From an uncultured Oscillospiraceae bacterium (lineage in GTDB: Bacteria; Bacillota; Clostridia; Oscillospirales; Acutalibacteraceae), in the NCBI GenBank assembly GCA_902489595.1, contig CABUAS010000023.1, positions 1-22,213 of the forward strand: 22,213 nt of DNA, given 5' to 3'. The position numbers were made by a program, and so were the translations under genes. Under the pieces are notes generated by a model that had not been told where the DNA came from, did not search any database, and saw only the letters and a program-made list of their open reading frames with translations. Below are positions 7,969-16,800 of this stretch, in pieces; the first letter of the stretch is position 1, and the number at the start of each line of letters is the position of its first letter.

Positions 7969-8898
7969 TTACTTACCGATTACAGCGCCGATTTCAACTG
8001 TATTGCCTGAAAGAAAAGATTTAATATCCATTCTTTTTTTACCGTCGGGCTGTATTTCAAGAATATCAAGACATTTTCCGTCACCGCAGGAAACAGTTAA
8101 AACACCTTTGTTATTCATTATTTTACCCGATTCACTGCCCTTTAATTCAGAAAGCCGTGTTTTGTGAATTTTTACTTTTTTTTCGTTTATAAAGGTGTCA
8201 GCACACGGCCAAGTCTGAAGTCCTCTTACCTGATTATGAATTTCAAAAGCTGATTTGCTCCAGTCAATCGAGCTCATTTCTCTGCTTATCATTTTTGCAT
8301 AACCAAAATCCCCGTCCGGCTGTGGTTTTGGTTCAACTGTATCGTTTTCTATCATCTTAATCGTTTCTGAAAGTGCATTTGCACCCATTACAGAAAGTCT
8401 TTCAAACAGATGAGCCGAAGTTTCGTTAATATCAATTTTTGTTTTCTTGACAAGCAGTAAATCGCCTGTATCAATACCCTCATTCATCTGCTGAACAGCC
8501 ACGCCTGTTTCTTCGTCACCATTAAGAACTGCCCACTGTATCGGTGCGGCGCCTCTGTATTTAGGAAGTAAGGATGCATGAACATTAATACAACCGAATT
8601 CAGGAATTTCAAGAATTGAAACCGGCAAAATTTTGCCATATGCCACAACAACAATTAAATCGGGCGACAAACTTCCAATAAGATTTATTATTTCGTCACT
8701 TTTCATAGTATTCGGCTGATAAACGGTTATGTTATTATTCACAGCCAGAACTTTAACAGGCGGAGGAGTAACAATCTGCTTTCTGCCGACCTTTTTATCA
8801 GGTTGTGTAAAAACGGCAATTATTTCATTATCTGTATTAATTAAACTTTGAAGACAAGGCACTGCAAAATCCGGAGTACCCATAAAAATAATTTTCAT
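7969..8898 (-). CDS. fmt: Methionyl-tRNA formyltransferase
   Basis: Formylates the amino group of Met on initiator tRNA using 10-formyl-tetrahydrofolate. Length is 309 aa, typical of the family. The N-terminal Rossmann hydrolase domain starts MKIIFMGTPDFAVP. The formyl-transfer triad is visible as N105 and H107 in INVHASLLPKYRG and D143 in GIDTGD. The C-terminal tRNA-binding beta domain begins near residue 205 (SSIDWSKSAFEIHNQVRGLQTWP). It lies 27 bp after def, giving the classic def-fmt pair that adds and removes the formyl group. GGTGATT precedes the ATG. Confidence 0.97.
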   Translation of the reverse strand: MKIIFMGTPDFAVPCLQSLINTDNEIIAVFTQPDKKVGRKQIVTPPPVKVLAVNNNITVYQPNTMKSDEIINLIGSLSPDLIVVVAYGKILPVSILEIPEFGCINVHASLLPKYRGAAPIQWAVLNGDEETGVAVQQMNEGIDTGDLLLVKKTKIDINETSAHLFERLSVMGANALSETIKMIENDTVEPKPQPDGDFGYAKMISREMSSIDWSKSAFEIHNQVRGLQTWPCADTFINEKKVKIHKTRLSELKGSESGKIMNNKGVLTVSCGDGKCLDILEIQPDGKKRMDIKSFLSGNTVEIGAVIGK

Positions 8899-8925
8899 TA
8901 AATCACCAAAATTCCGTTAAAAGAA

Positions 8926-9381
8926 TTATCCCTCTGTAACTTCACCTACAGCGTGAGCAGTAAACAATATTCCGTCAAGATGATCAATTTCATGGCAAAA
9001 AGCCTTTGCTTTAAGGTCTTCACCTGTGAAAACCTGCCATTTGCCCGTTCTGTCCTGTGCTTTTACCTGAACTTTTTTAGGTCTTTTTGTATTAGCCCAT
9101 TTATTCGGCAGAGAAAGGCAACCCTCCTGCGAAATCTGCTCACCTTCTTCAAAAGTGATTTCGGGATTTACAAGTTCAATAGGACCTTCACCAATATCTA
9201 CAACTACAACTCTTTTTAAAATACCAACCTGAACGGCAGCAAGTCCAACGCCGTTTCCGTGATACATTGTTTCAAACATATCATCAATTAAATCCGACAG
9301 TCTGTCATCAAATTTTTCAACTGTTCTGCTTTTTTTATTAAGTATCGGATCTCCGAATTTAACTATATTTCTTAAAGCCAT
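8926..9381 (-). CDS. def: Peptide deformylase
   Basis: Removes the N-formyl group from nascent proteins at the ribosome exit. Length is 151 aa. All three metal-site motifs are present: GNGVGLAAVQ (42-51), EGCLSLP (86-92, Cys88 ligand) and HEIDH (130-134, with the two His ligands and the catalytic Glu). The short form without a long C-terminal extension fits the clostridial/type I-like class. AGGAGA precedes ATG 9381 and overlaps the priA TAG stop. Confidence 0.97.
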   Translation of the reverse strand: MALRNIVKFGDPILNKKSRTVEKFDDRLSDLIDDMFETMYHGNGVGLAAVQVGILKRVVVVDIGEGPIELVNPEITFEEGEQISQEGCLSLPNKWANTKRPKKVQVKAQDRTGKWQVFTGEDLKAKAFCHEIDHLDGILFTAHAVGEVTEG

Positions 9382-9391
9382 TTATATTCTC

Positions 9392-11617
9392 CTAAGTTAA
9401 ATCATAAGGGTTCAAGTCAATACCGACTAAAACACCTTTATACTCTTTCATTTTATCAATTCTTTTCAAAATTTCGCTTAACATTCTGCGAACAGATTTT
9501 GAATTTTTGCATTTTACCGCAAGTCTGTATCGGAATTCATTATTAATCTTGCCGATTTTTGCAGGCGACGGACCTAAAACAATCAGTTTAAGTTCGCTGT
9601 ATTCGTCTTTATTCAGTTTAACAAGAGTATCAAAGAATACTTTTGAACACAAAGCAGTTTTAGTTTCATCTTCACCGGTAAACGATACTGAATAAATATC
9701 GCAAAACGGCGGATAAGTAAGCGATTTTCTTAAATCAATTTCTGTTTTATAAAACGATTTATAATCTTGTTTTCCTGCATATTCAATTACAGTATTATAA
9801 GGATTAATAGTCTGAATAACGGCGTTGCCCTGCTTATCTCGTCTGCCGCTCCTGCCCACAACCTGGGTAATCAAATCAAATGCTCTCTCACCGGCAAGAT
9901 AATTCTCATCATAAAGTGAATTATCAGCGTTTATAACACCGACAAGCGTAACATTCGGAAAATCAAAGCCTTTTGCTACCATCTGTGTACCGACAAGAAT
10001 ATCATAATCGCCTCTTGCAAATGCATCAAATAATTTCTGATGACTGAATTTTGCCGATGTTGTATCAGCATCCATTCTCAGTATTCTTGCATCAGGAAAA
10101 AGCCTTTCAATTTCATCTTCAATACGCTGTGTGCCGTAACCGCTGTACCTTACACTGTTAGAACCGCATTCAGAGCAAGTATTGTCGAGAGGTTTTGTAT
10201 ATCCGCAGTAATGACAAACAAGCCTATTATTATAACTATGGTAAGTCAGACTGATACTACAGTTCGGACAGGTAATAACATGACCGCACTCATTACACGC
10301 AATAAAAGTATTATATCCACGGCGGTTTATAAGCAAAATCGTCTGCTTTTTATTGCTTAAACTATCCTCAATCAAAAACCGCAGCGTTGCTGAAATCGGC
10401 GTCTTATTGCCTGCTTTAAGTTCCTGTTTCATATCAACAGTAACGACTTTAGGCAAAACAGCATTTCCAAAACGCTCATCAAGTTCGCACAAAACAAATT
10501 TGCCGTTTACGGCATTTGAATAACTCTCAACACTCGGTGTTGCAGATGTCATTAAAAACAACGCTTTATTATATCTGCATCTGAAATTAGCAACATCTCT
10601 TGCGTGATATTTTGGTGTTCTGTCGCTTTTATACGTATGCTCCTGCTCCTCGTCCATAATAACAAGACCGAGATTATGAACAGGTGCAAATACAGCGCTT
10701 CTTGTGCCGAGAACTATTTTTGCTTCTCCCCTGTCAACACGCTTGTATTCATCATTTCTTTCGCCGAGAGACAATGCACTGTGAAAAACTGCCACTCTCC
10801 TACCGTATCTTTTGTAAAAAATACCAAGCATCTGCGGGGTAAGAGCAATTTCAGGCACCATAATAATAACATCTTTATTATTATCAATCGCATCATCAAT
10901 TAAGCGCAGATAAACCTGTGTTTTTCCGGAGCCTGTTACACCAAACAGCAATCCTGTGCCACCGTCAGAATTCATCATTCTGCGATAAGTTTCAAATGCC
11001 TTTAACTGCTTATCGGAGAGATTAATGTCATCCCGGACTCCGCTGCTGCTGATATTTTTGTAAGGCATTCTGTAAACTTCTTTTTGATAATATTCACAAA
11101 TGCCGTTTTTTACAAGATTATCAAGCACTGTTTTGCCGACAGAGCAAAATTCACACACTTCGGCAACTGACGCAGTTCCGACATCAAAAAGCAGTGCACA
11201 AACAGAATTCTGCTTAACTGTAAGCCTCGGAAAATCCCTGTCATCAAAAATCTTTAAACGAATCATTCTATCGCTTTTATCGCCGACTTTGTCAATACCT
11301 CTCGGCAGCATTAATTTAAGGCAATCGTAGGTAGTGCAAAAACAGCGTTCTTTAAGCCAGAGAGCAAGGCTAATCATTTCTTCGCTTAAAACATTAGCTG
11401 CGCTTATTGATTTAATTTCTTTCAAATCAGAATTGATTGCACTGTAAAGTTTAATAACAATTCCATTTCTGATTTTATTGCCTTTTCCGAAAGGAACTTT
11501 AACTCTACAGCCAATTCTTATTAAATTTTCAGCACTTTCGGGAACATAATAATCATAATCGGAATCACTGTTGAAAAAAGTATTCTCAACAGCAACAACT
11601 GCAATCAATCTGTTCAT
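9392..11617 (-). CDS. priA: Primosomal protein N' (replication restart helicase PriA)
   Basis: An SF2 3'-to-5' helicase that reloads the replisome at stalled or collapsed forks. Length 741 aa. The N-terminal 3'-DNA-end-binding domain covers about 1-100, then a winged helix. The helicase core has Walker A GVTGSGKT (226-233) and the Walker B box MDEEQEH (321-327; DEEQ rather than the commoner DEEH). A zinc-binding insertion with four CxxC pairs (CNECG, CPNC, CHYCG, CSECG) lies at about 445-490. The C-terminal half holds the MDADTT, VGTQMVAKGFDFPNV and QVVGRSGR motifs. The start is 2 nt after the rpoZ stop with only a weak AAGAAAAT upstream, suggesting translation coupled to rpoZ. Confidence 0.97.
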   Translation of the reverse strand: MNRLIAVVAVENTFFNSDSDYDYYVPESAENLIRIGCRVKVPFGKGNKIRNGIVIKLYSAINSDLKEIKSISAANVLSEEMISLALWLKERCFCTTYDCLKLMLPRGIDKVGDKSDRMIRLKIFDDRDFPRLTVKQNSVCALLFDVGTASVAEVCEFCSVGKTVLDNLVKNGICEYYQKEVYRMPYKNISSSGVRDDINLSDKQLKAFETYRRMMNSDGGTGLLFGVTGSGKTQVYLRLIDDAIDNNKDVIIMVPEIALTPQMLGIFYKRYGRRVAVFHSALSLGERNDEYKRVDRGEAKIVLGTRSAVFAPVHNLGLVIMDEEQEHTYKSDRTPKYHARDVANFRCRYNKALFLMTSATPSVESYSNAVNGKFVLCELDERFGNAVLPKVVTVDMKQELKAGNKTPISATLRFLIEDSLSNKKQTILLINRRGYNTFIACNECGHVITCPNCSISLTYHSYNNRLVCHYCGYTKPLDNTCSECGSNSVRYSGYGTQRIEDEIERLFPDARILRMDADTTSAKFSHQKLFDAFARGDYDILVGTQMVAKGFDFPNVTLVGVINADNSLYDENYLAGERAFDLITQVVGRSGRRDKQGNAVIQTINPYNTVIEYAGKQDYKSFYKTEIDLRKSLTYPPFCDIYSVSFTGEDETKTALCSKVFFDTLVKLNKDEYSELKLIVLGPSPAKIGKINNEFRYRLAVKCKNSKSVRRMLSEILKRIDKMKEYKGVLVGIDLNPYDLT

Positions 11618-11619
11618 AT

Positions 11620-11832
11620 TTATTTTCTTGTGTTAATTTCATCAGGCTCGGTAACTACGTACTTGCCGTCAAGAATTTCATTTATAGCAGTTGAAACAGT
11701 TTTATCATCAAGCAGAACTTCGTTTTCTACTGCCTCATCTCTGATTTCGCGTGCTCTTTTAGCAGTGCCTACAACAAGGCTGTATCTGCTGTTACAATTC
11801 TTTAAAAGTTTCTTTAAATCGGGGTTAAACAT
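11620..11832 (-). CDS. rpoZ: DNA-directed RNA polymerase omega subunit
   Basis: A small subunit that helps assemble beta' into RNA polymerase. 70 aa, in the normal range for Firmicutes omega. The conserved core YSLVVGTAKRAREI (17-30) followed by KTVSTAINEILDGKY (44-58) is clear. ATG 11832 is preceded by AAGGAGA. It sits 12 bp after gmk and 2 bp before priA. The gmk-rpoZ order is conserved in Firmicutes; coaBC, which follows rpoZ in B. subtilis, is missing here. Confidence 0.93.
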   Translation of the reverse strand: MFNPDLKKLLKNCNSRYSLVVGTAKRAREIRDEAVENEVLLDDKTVSTAINEILDGKYVVTEPDEINTRK

Positions 11833-11844
11833 AATAATTTCTCC

Positions 11845-12420
11845 TTAATTATTTCTTAATTTTAATTCTTTATTTAAAATAGCGTTAACTTCATTTACAG
11901 CGTCTTCAAGAACATTATTGACGACAACGTAATCAAATGTGACCGCTGATTTTACTTCTTCTTTAGCAATTTCAAGACGTTTCAATATTGCCTCTTCTGT
12001 TTCGGTATTTCTTTTAACAAGCCTTTCTTTCAGCGTTTCCATATCAGGCGGCATTAAAAAAATTGAAACAGCGTCGGGGCAATTTTTCATAACTTTTTGA
12101 GCGCCTTTTCTTTCGATAATCAAAAAGCATATTTTGCCGTCATTGACTGCTTTCATAGCAAAGTCAGACGGTGTGCCGTAATAACAATCATTGTAACTTG
12201 CATATTCAAGAAAACTATTCGTTTCAATCATACGTTCAAATTCTTCAGGTGTTTTAAAAAAATAATTAACACCTTCGATTTCACCTTCTCTCGGTTTGCG
12301 TGTAGTTGCAGAAACCGACTCGCAAACATCATCTCTTAACTTTGATATTTCTTTAAAAACAGTATCTTTTCCGCAGCCGCTCGGTGCAGATAAGATAACA
12401 ATCATTCCAACTTTATTCAT
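11845..12420 (-). CDS. gmk: Guanylate kinase
   Basis: Phosphorylates GMP to GDP with ATP. 191 aa from ATG 12420, chosen because GGAGGAG lies 5-6 nt upstream; an upstream in-frame start at 12435 would sit before this site and add five residues. Motifs: P-loop SAPSGCGKDT (11-20), GMP-binding SATTRKPREGEIEGVNYFF (37-55) and YGTPSDF (81-87), and lid region ERLVKRNTETEEAILKRL (132-149). Two oddities appear: the P-loop has Asp19 where Gly or Ser is usual, and the conserved 'DID-x-QGA' segment reads IIERKGA (101-107). The gene overlaps remA by 8 nt. Confidence 0.94.
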   Translation of the reverse strand: MNKVGMIVILSAPSGCGKDTVFKEISKLRDDVCESVSATTRKPREGEIEGVNYFFKTPEEFERMIETNSFLEYASYNDCYYGTPSDFAMKAVNDGKICFLIIERKGAQKVMKNCPDAVSIFLMPPDMETLKERLVKRNTETEEAILKRLEIAKEEVKSAVTFDYVVVNNVLEDAVNEVNAILNKELKLRNN

Positions 12421-12661
12421 AATTCTCCTCCACACCGAACTTCTGCGAAATCTGCTTCAAATCCATATAGGATAAAATAACATTATCGCTGTCAGTTATA
12501 ATAACGCTCATCGTTTTTCTGCCGTGAGTAGCATCAATCAGCGTGCCATTTGCCTTGCTTTCCTGAACAATTCGCTTAACAGGTGCAGATTCAGGGCTTA
12601 CGATTGAAATAATCCTGTCTGCATTGACAAGATTTCCGAATCCGATATTAACTAAATTCAT
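12413..12661 (-). CDS. remA: RemA-family DNA-binding regulator (DUF370)
   Basis: 82 aa. RemA in B. subtilis is a small oligomeric DNA-binding protein that activates biofilm matrix and osmoprotection genes. The block VNIGFGNLVNADRIISIVSPESAPVKR is nearly the family signature, and LIDATHGRKTMSVIITDSDNVILS follows. ATG 12661 has AGAGGTG upstream. It lies 10 bp after yicC and overlaps gmk, matching the yloC-remA-gmk order of Firmicutes. The role in this organism is inferred; many clostridia that carry this gene lack the known B. subtilis targets. Confidence 0.93.
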   Translation of the reverse strand: MNLVNIGFGNLVNADRIISIVSPESAPVKRIVQESKANGTLIDATHGRKTMSVIITDSDNVILSYMDLKQISQKFGVEENYE

Positions 12662-12671
12662 AACACACCTC

Positions 12672-13550
12672 TTACTCTATGTTCTGAATCTGCTCACGGA
12701 TTTTTTCAATTTCAGCCTTAATATCAACAACCTTGCGTGCAATATCAACATCGCTTGCTTTTGAGCCGATTGTGTTTGCCTCTCTGTTCATTTCCTGAAC
12801 AAGAAAATCCATTTTTCTGCCGATTGCATCTTTACTTTCAAGGAAAGTGTTAAGCTGCTCGATATGCGAACGCAGTCTCACGGTTTCTTCGGCAACGGCA
12901 ACCTTATCGGCAAAGACTGCCACTTCCTGCAAAATTCTGCTCTCATCAAGCGAAACATCGCCCAAAAGGTCATGAACACGTGCAACAAGTTTTTCGTTGT
13001 ATTCTTTAACGGTCTGAGGTGAGCGTTCTTCAATAAATGAAACACAGTCAAGAATATAATTGCTTCTTGAGAACACATCTTCTTTCATTTTTGCGCCCTC
13101 AACAGCACGCATTTCGGTGAATTTCAAAACTGCCTCTTCTGTCGTTTCTTTAACATAAGACCAGATTTTTTCTTCGTCTTCTTCTGCCTTTTTTACAACA
13201 AGAACATCCGGATAGCGTGAAACTGCCGACGCACCGAAATCTTCTTTAAGATTATAAGTTTCGGCAAGTTCTTTGAGCGCAGTTACGTATGCACCTGCAA
13301 GGGTGTGATTTACAGCAACATCGGCTGATTCAGTATTAAGCGCCTCAATAGTTAAAAAGCAATCAACTTTACCACGGGCAACTTTGGAATTAATAAAAGA
13401 TTTCAGTTTATCCTCAACAAAACCGTATTGCCTCGGCAAACGGCAGTTGAATTCAAAATATCTGTGATTAACCGATTTCAACTCAACGGTTATCACATAA
13501 CCGTCAATTTCTTTTGAGGCTCTGCCAAAGCCTGTCATAGATTTAATCAT
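12672..13550 (-). CDS. yicC: YicC/YloC-family endoribonuclease
   Basis: 292 aa. The YicC family has been described as endoribonucleases that promote small-RNA decay. The N-terminus MIKSMTGFGRA and the C-terminal block from MDFLVQEMNREANTIGSK through KIREQIQNIE are diagnostic. The frame stays open upstream to about 13811, but that extension would run through the promoter and terminator. ATG 13550 has GGAG 9 nt upstream and matches the family start. First gene of the long operon; its promoter is at 13579-13607. Confidence 0.95.
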   Translation of the reverse strand: MIKSMTGFGRASKEIDGYVITVELKSVNHRYFEFNCRLPRQYGFVEDKLKSFINSKVARGKVDCFLTIEALNTESADVAVNHTLAGAYVTALKELAETYNLKEDFGASAVSRYPDVLVVKKAEEDEEKIWSYVKETTEEAVLKFTEMRAVEGAKMKEDVFSRSNYILDCVSFIEERSPQTVKEYNEKLVARVHDLLGDVSLDESRILQEVAVFADKVAVAEETVRLRSHIEQLNTFLESKDAIGRKMDFLVQEMNREANTIGSKASDVDIARKVVDIKAEIEKIREQIQNIE

Positions 13551-13578
13551 AAACACATCTCCAACTATATAATGGTAT

Positions 13579-13607
13579 ATTATATTACCTTTAATTGGCA
13601 AGGTCAA
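13579..13607 (-). promoter_or_regulatory. Sigma-A type promoter of the yicC-to-spoVM operon
   Basis: On the minus strand, TTGACC (13607-13602) is followed by a 17-bp spacer and a perfect TATAAT (13584-13579). Predicted transcription start is near 13572, giving a leader of about 22 nt to yicC with its GGAG site. No operator-like dyad is evident around it. Confidence 0.82.
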
Positions 13608-13661
13608 TGTTTTGTTAATAATTTGTTTACAATATTCATAATAAATTAACAAACAATAAAA

Positions 13662-13684
13662 CGGGTTCATGAAGGCATCGACCC
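13662..13684. repeat. Fragment of the dispersed intergenic repeat seen at 19859-19881
   Basis: By eye, 20 of 23 bases match 19859-19881, including the block GGCATCGACCC. The left arm of the original 9-bp hairpin is altered (TTC replaces TCG), so the stem is partly broken. It sits between the peptide-gene terminator and the yicC promoter. Confidence 0.6.
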
Positions 13685-13696
13685 CAACGAAGGCAG

Positions 13697-13725
13697 AAAA
13701 AAAGCAGGGGATTTCTCCCCTGCTT
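13697..13725 (-). terminator. Rho-independent terminator of the sialidase-peptide unit
   Basis: AAGCAGGGG (13702-13710) pairs perfectly with CCCCTGCTT (13717-13725) around a 6-nt loop. On the minus strand the stem is followed by seven T (13703-13697, partly shared with the stem). It starts about 7 bp after the stop codon of the 44-aa peptide gene. Confidence 0.92.
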
Positions 13726-13731
13726 AAAAAA

Positions 13732-13866
13732 TCAATAAACTGCCAGTGACTGCCCACCGAGTTCTCCGTCGATGTCAATATCTGGGTTTTCACTGATTTC
13801 AGTGAGAACACTGTTTTTTAATTTAAAATACTCAATCTCGTAAGAAGGAGTTTCATATTTTTTCAT
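13732..13866 (-). CDS. 44-aa peptide encoded directly after the sialidase; leader-like with GELGG motif
   Basis: ATG 13866 has GGAGG exactly 9 nt upstream; that site immediately follows the sialidase TAA. TGA is at 13732-13734, then the terminator. The peptide is hydrophilic: MKKYETPSYEIEYFKLKN, then VLTEISENPDIDIDGELGG, then a short end QSLAVY. It has no signal sequence, membrane span or cysteine. The acidic stretch ending in Gly-Gly resembles a double-glycine leader, which would leave a six-residue tail, but no transporter, peptidase or modifying enzyme is visible in the window. The 'MKKYExP' start reminds me of short hypothetical proteins of gut clostridia, an impression I cannot verify here. 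An unmodified small cytosolic protein is equally possible. Existence as a gene is well supported; function is unknown. Confidence 0.75.
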   Translation of the reverse strand: MKKYETPSYEIEYFKLKNSVLTEISENPDIDIDGELGGQSLAVY

Positions 13867-13880
13867 ATCAATCATCCTCC

Positions 13881-16800
13881 TTAATTGACTGCAGTTACTT
13901 TATATGAACCGTCAGCCTGCATTTCGCATTTGTAAATTGTATCCGAATATGCAACATACGGCAATGTTGTATCTTTACCATAAGGCAATGTGTAACTTAC
14001 ATATGCACGCATATAAGCACCGTCGATATTCTTCGACTTACTCATTGTAAATGTACCAGAGTTGTTCAGCATACCGTCAGTAGTTGACCAATGGCTGATA
14101 CGAGGTGCAGCATATGTTACAGTGCCTTCACCGCCCTTGTAAAGGTTTTCGGGATTTGTTGTTGTGAAGATGATACCGGCATCAAGAACATTAACAACAG
14201 GTTTGCCTGTATCGTTACCGTCATTATCCTTAACAGTTGTGATAGGTGCCGAATAATCAACAGACATAGTAAACTTGCCGTTTGCGGTATAACCAACTGC
14301 ATTTATTGCCGGTGTGTTTCTCTGCGCAAGAGCTTTAAGGTCTGACGGAAGCGAATCAACACTGTTGTATGCCTTATAAAGAACGTCTACACCTGATGAG
14401 AAGTTTACAAAGTTTGACTCATAAGATGCAAGAGTTTCTTTGCCGTTTACAGTTCTCGTCCAAATTACATTCGGATTATCGGCAGTAATCGAAAGTTTAA
14501 GGTTAAGACCGCTTGAATTGAATATATTCTGCGTATTAACCTTACCTCCGATAGCAGTAATTTCGCATCCGTTGGCAATCATCTTGCCGCACTGAGTAAT
14601 TACCATTCCTTCGGTTACGGTAACTGTGCCGTCAGGTACAGACCAACCTGCGAATTCATATCTCGGTGAATTCTTTGCCTTAACTGTATTACCGCTTGCA
14701 TCGGTAATAGTGTCGCCGCTTACTGTAACTGTGTCGCCTGTTAATGTGCCGATAACAGTGCCGTAATAGTCTACAACCGTTACCTGCTTAACTGCTTTAT
14801 CAGTTGCAGTTACCGTAAATTCAATATCATTCTGAATAAGAATAGGAACGATATAATTCTTATCTGCATAATAAGAAAGATTTGCAGTAGTTCTTGTAGG
14901 AACTATTTCGCCCTTCTCATTTTCTCTGTATGACGTTACAACACATTCAATATTTTGAGTTTCAGCGTCAAAATAAGGACTGAAGTCAATATAAACTATT
15001 TCACCATAATTGTGAAGACCTGTTACACCCTCTACTGTCTGTGCTGCACCATTTGCATTAATAGTAACTTTATACTGTTTAACATTTGCTTTTTCAGTAG
15101 CAACAGTCATCTGGGTAAGAGCTTCGGTAATTGCGCTGTCGATAATCTTTTCTTCAGATTCCTGCTGTACAGTAACATCAACCATATCACGGTCATAATT
15201 TTTGAAATATGCAACATCAGGGTATTTCTGAGCCGGGTTCACATAAATTTTACTGTCACCGGCAGCGAATGCCTCATCAATTTTTGTACCGCCGTCGGTA
15301 TAAGCAGTTTTATCAATACGGCTGTACTCTTCTTTTGCGGCTACATAAACAGAATCGTCTGCAGCAATAGAAACTGACTTTGATTTAAGGTCGTCAGCCT
15401 GATTATCAATTTCATTCTGAAGAGCAGTCTTTTTCTGTGAATAAGGACCGATTTCCCAACCTGCAAGGTCGGCACGAACTTTATCGGGATTTCTGCCCTG
15501 ACCGGTAGTGTCAACGCCTTTACCGTCGTAGTAAGCCTGTTTTTCCTGAATATCAGAATCAAGTTTTACAAATGATGAAGGTGTGTAATAAGTATCATTT
15601 GAAATCATCAAGCCGTTATCAAGAATAGCCTGCTTATCATCAATCTGTGTAAGAAGTTCGCTGAAATCAGCTCTCTTCTGGATTGTTGAATATGATTCCG
15701 GAATATCAATAGTTTCCCCATCTTTTAACGGGAAGTTTTCATTTGTAGCATCTATTGATTTATTTGTTTCAGTAGTATACTGGTCTTTAGTCTGAATAAC
15801 ATAATTATTAAGATACTCCTGGTAAGTAATTGCGTTATTCATATACTTTTCCCACGTAGTTGCAGTATATTCTGTTGAACGAAGAACATTTTTAATACTG
15901 TTTTCGTAAACATTTCTTTCAGCAGATTTATCACAATACTTAATTTCAAACGGGAAGAGAATATCATTCCAAGCATGACCCTTTTCAATATTACGGGTTT
16001 CGTGATATCTTAAAGCACCGCGGAGAGAGTATGCAGTATTACCCTGAATGTTTGCAACAGTGGTACAATCAGCAGTTGTACTTGCATCTGAATTAACAGG
16101 ATTACCGTTCTGCCTGATATAATAAGTTGAACCTGATGCGCCGAATACCTGAGCATAAGTTTTTGTATTGATATTACCGTCACCGCTCGTCTTAATTATC
16201 AAAGAACGATCGCCGTTGCCGTACTTACTGTCAAATGCAGATCTGTTGCCTGAATAATTACCTGTTATTTCAATCTGTATATCATTACTTGATTCCTGAG
16301 AAAAATTATAATTGATAGTCTTTCTCTGGAATTCAACATTGAATGAATAACTGTTATCACTGTTCTTAGTTAAACCGTTAATGCCCATATTTTTGGCAGC
16401 AGGTGAAGAAACATCAAGATAATAAGTACCGATTTTATAACCATTCAAATAGTTGACATCTGTGCTTGAAGGGTCAAAACTATCGTCAACTACACGAACT
16501 TCTCTTTCACCTTTGTTTTGACCGCTACCATCCTTTTTAAGCGTATTAACACCTACATAACCTGCATATTTAATATTGTCATTACTCTGTTCAGAATAAA
16601 TAATATCACCCGAACCATAATGTAATGTCATATCAGAATACTTAGCAGGATTGAAAATATGTTTAGCATTTGTTAATGCATACGTATAAGTATTACTGTT
16701 CTGCTTATCTCTTGTGTCACCGATAGAACCGGGGGCAATAATATATGTTGCAAAAGGCCAACGATAATCTTTAAACCAACTTGTATAATGATAAGGGATA

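Noticed and set aside
13551..13811. N-terminal extension of yicC to give 379 residues
   Set aside because: It would cross the yicC promoter, a repeat fragment and the upstream terminator. The family starts at MIKSMTGFG and a good ribosome binding site precedes that ATG.
13732..13866. Type II toxin or antitoxin
   Set aside because: No partner gene is present; the only neighbour in the transcript is the sialidase.
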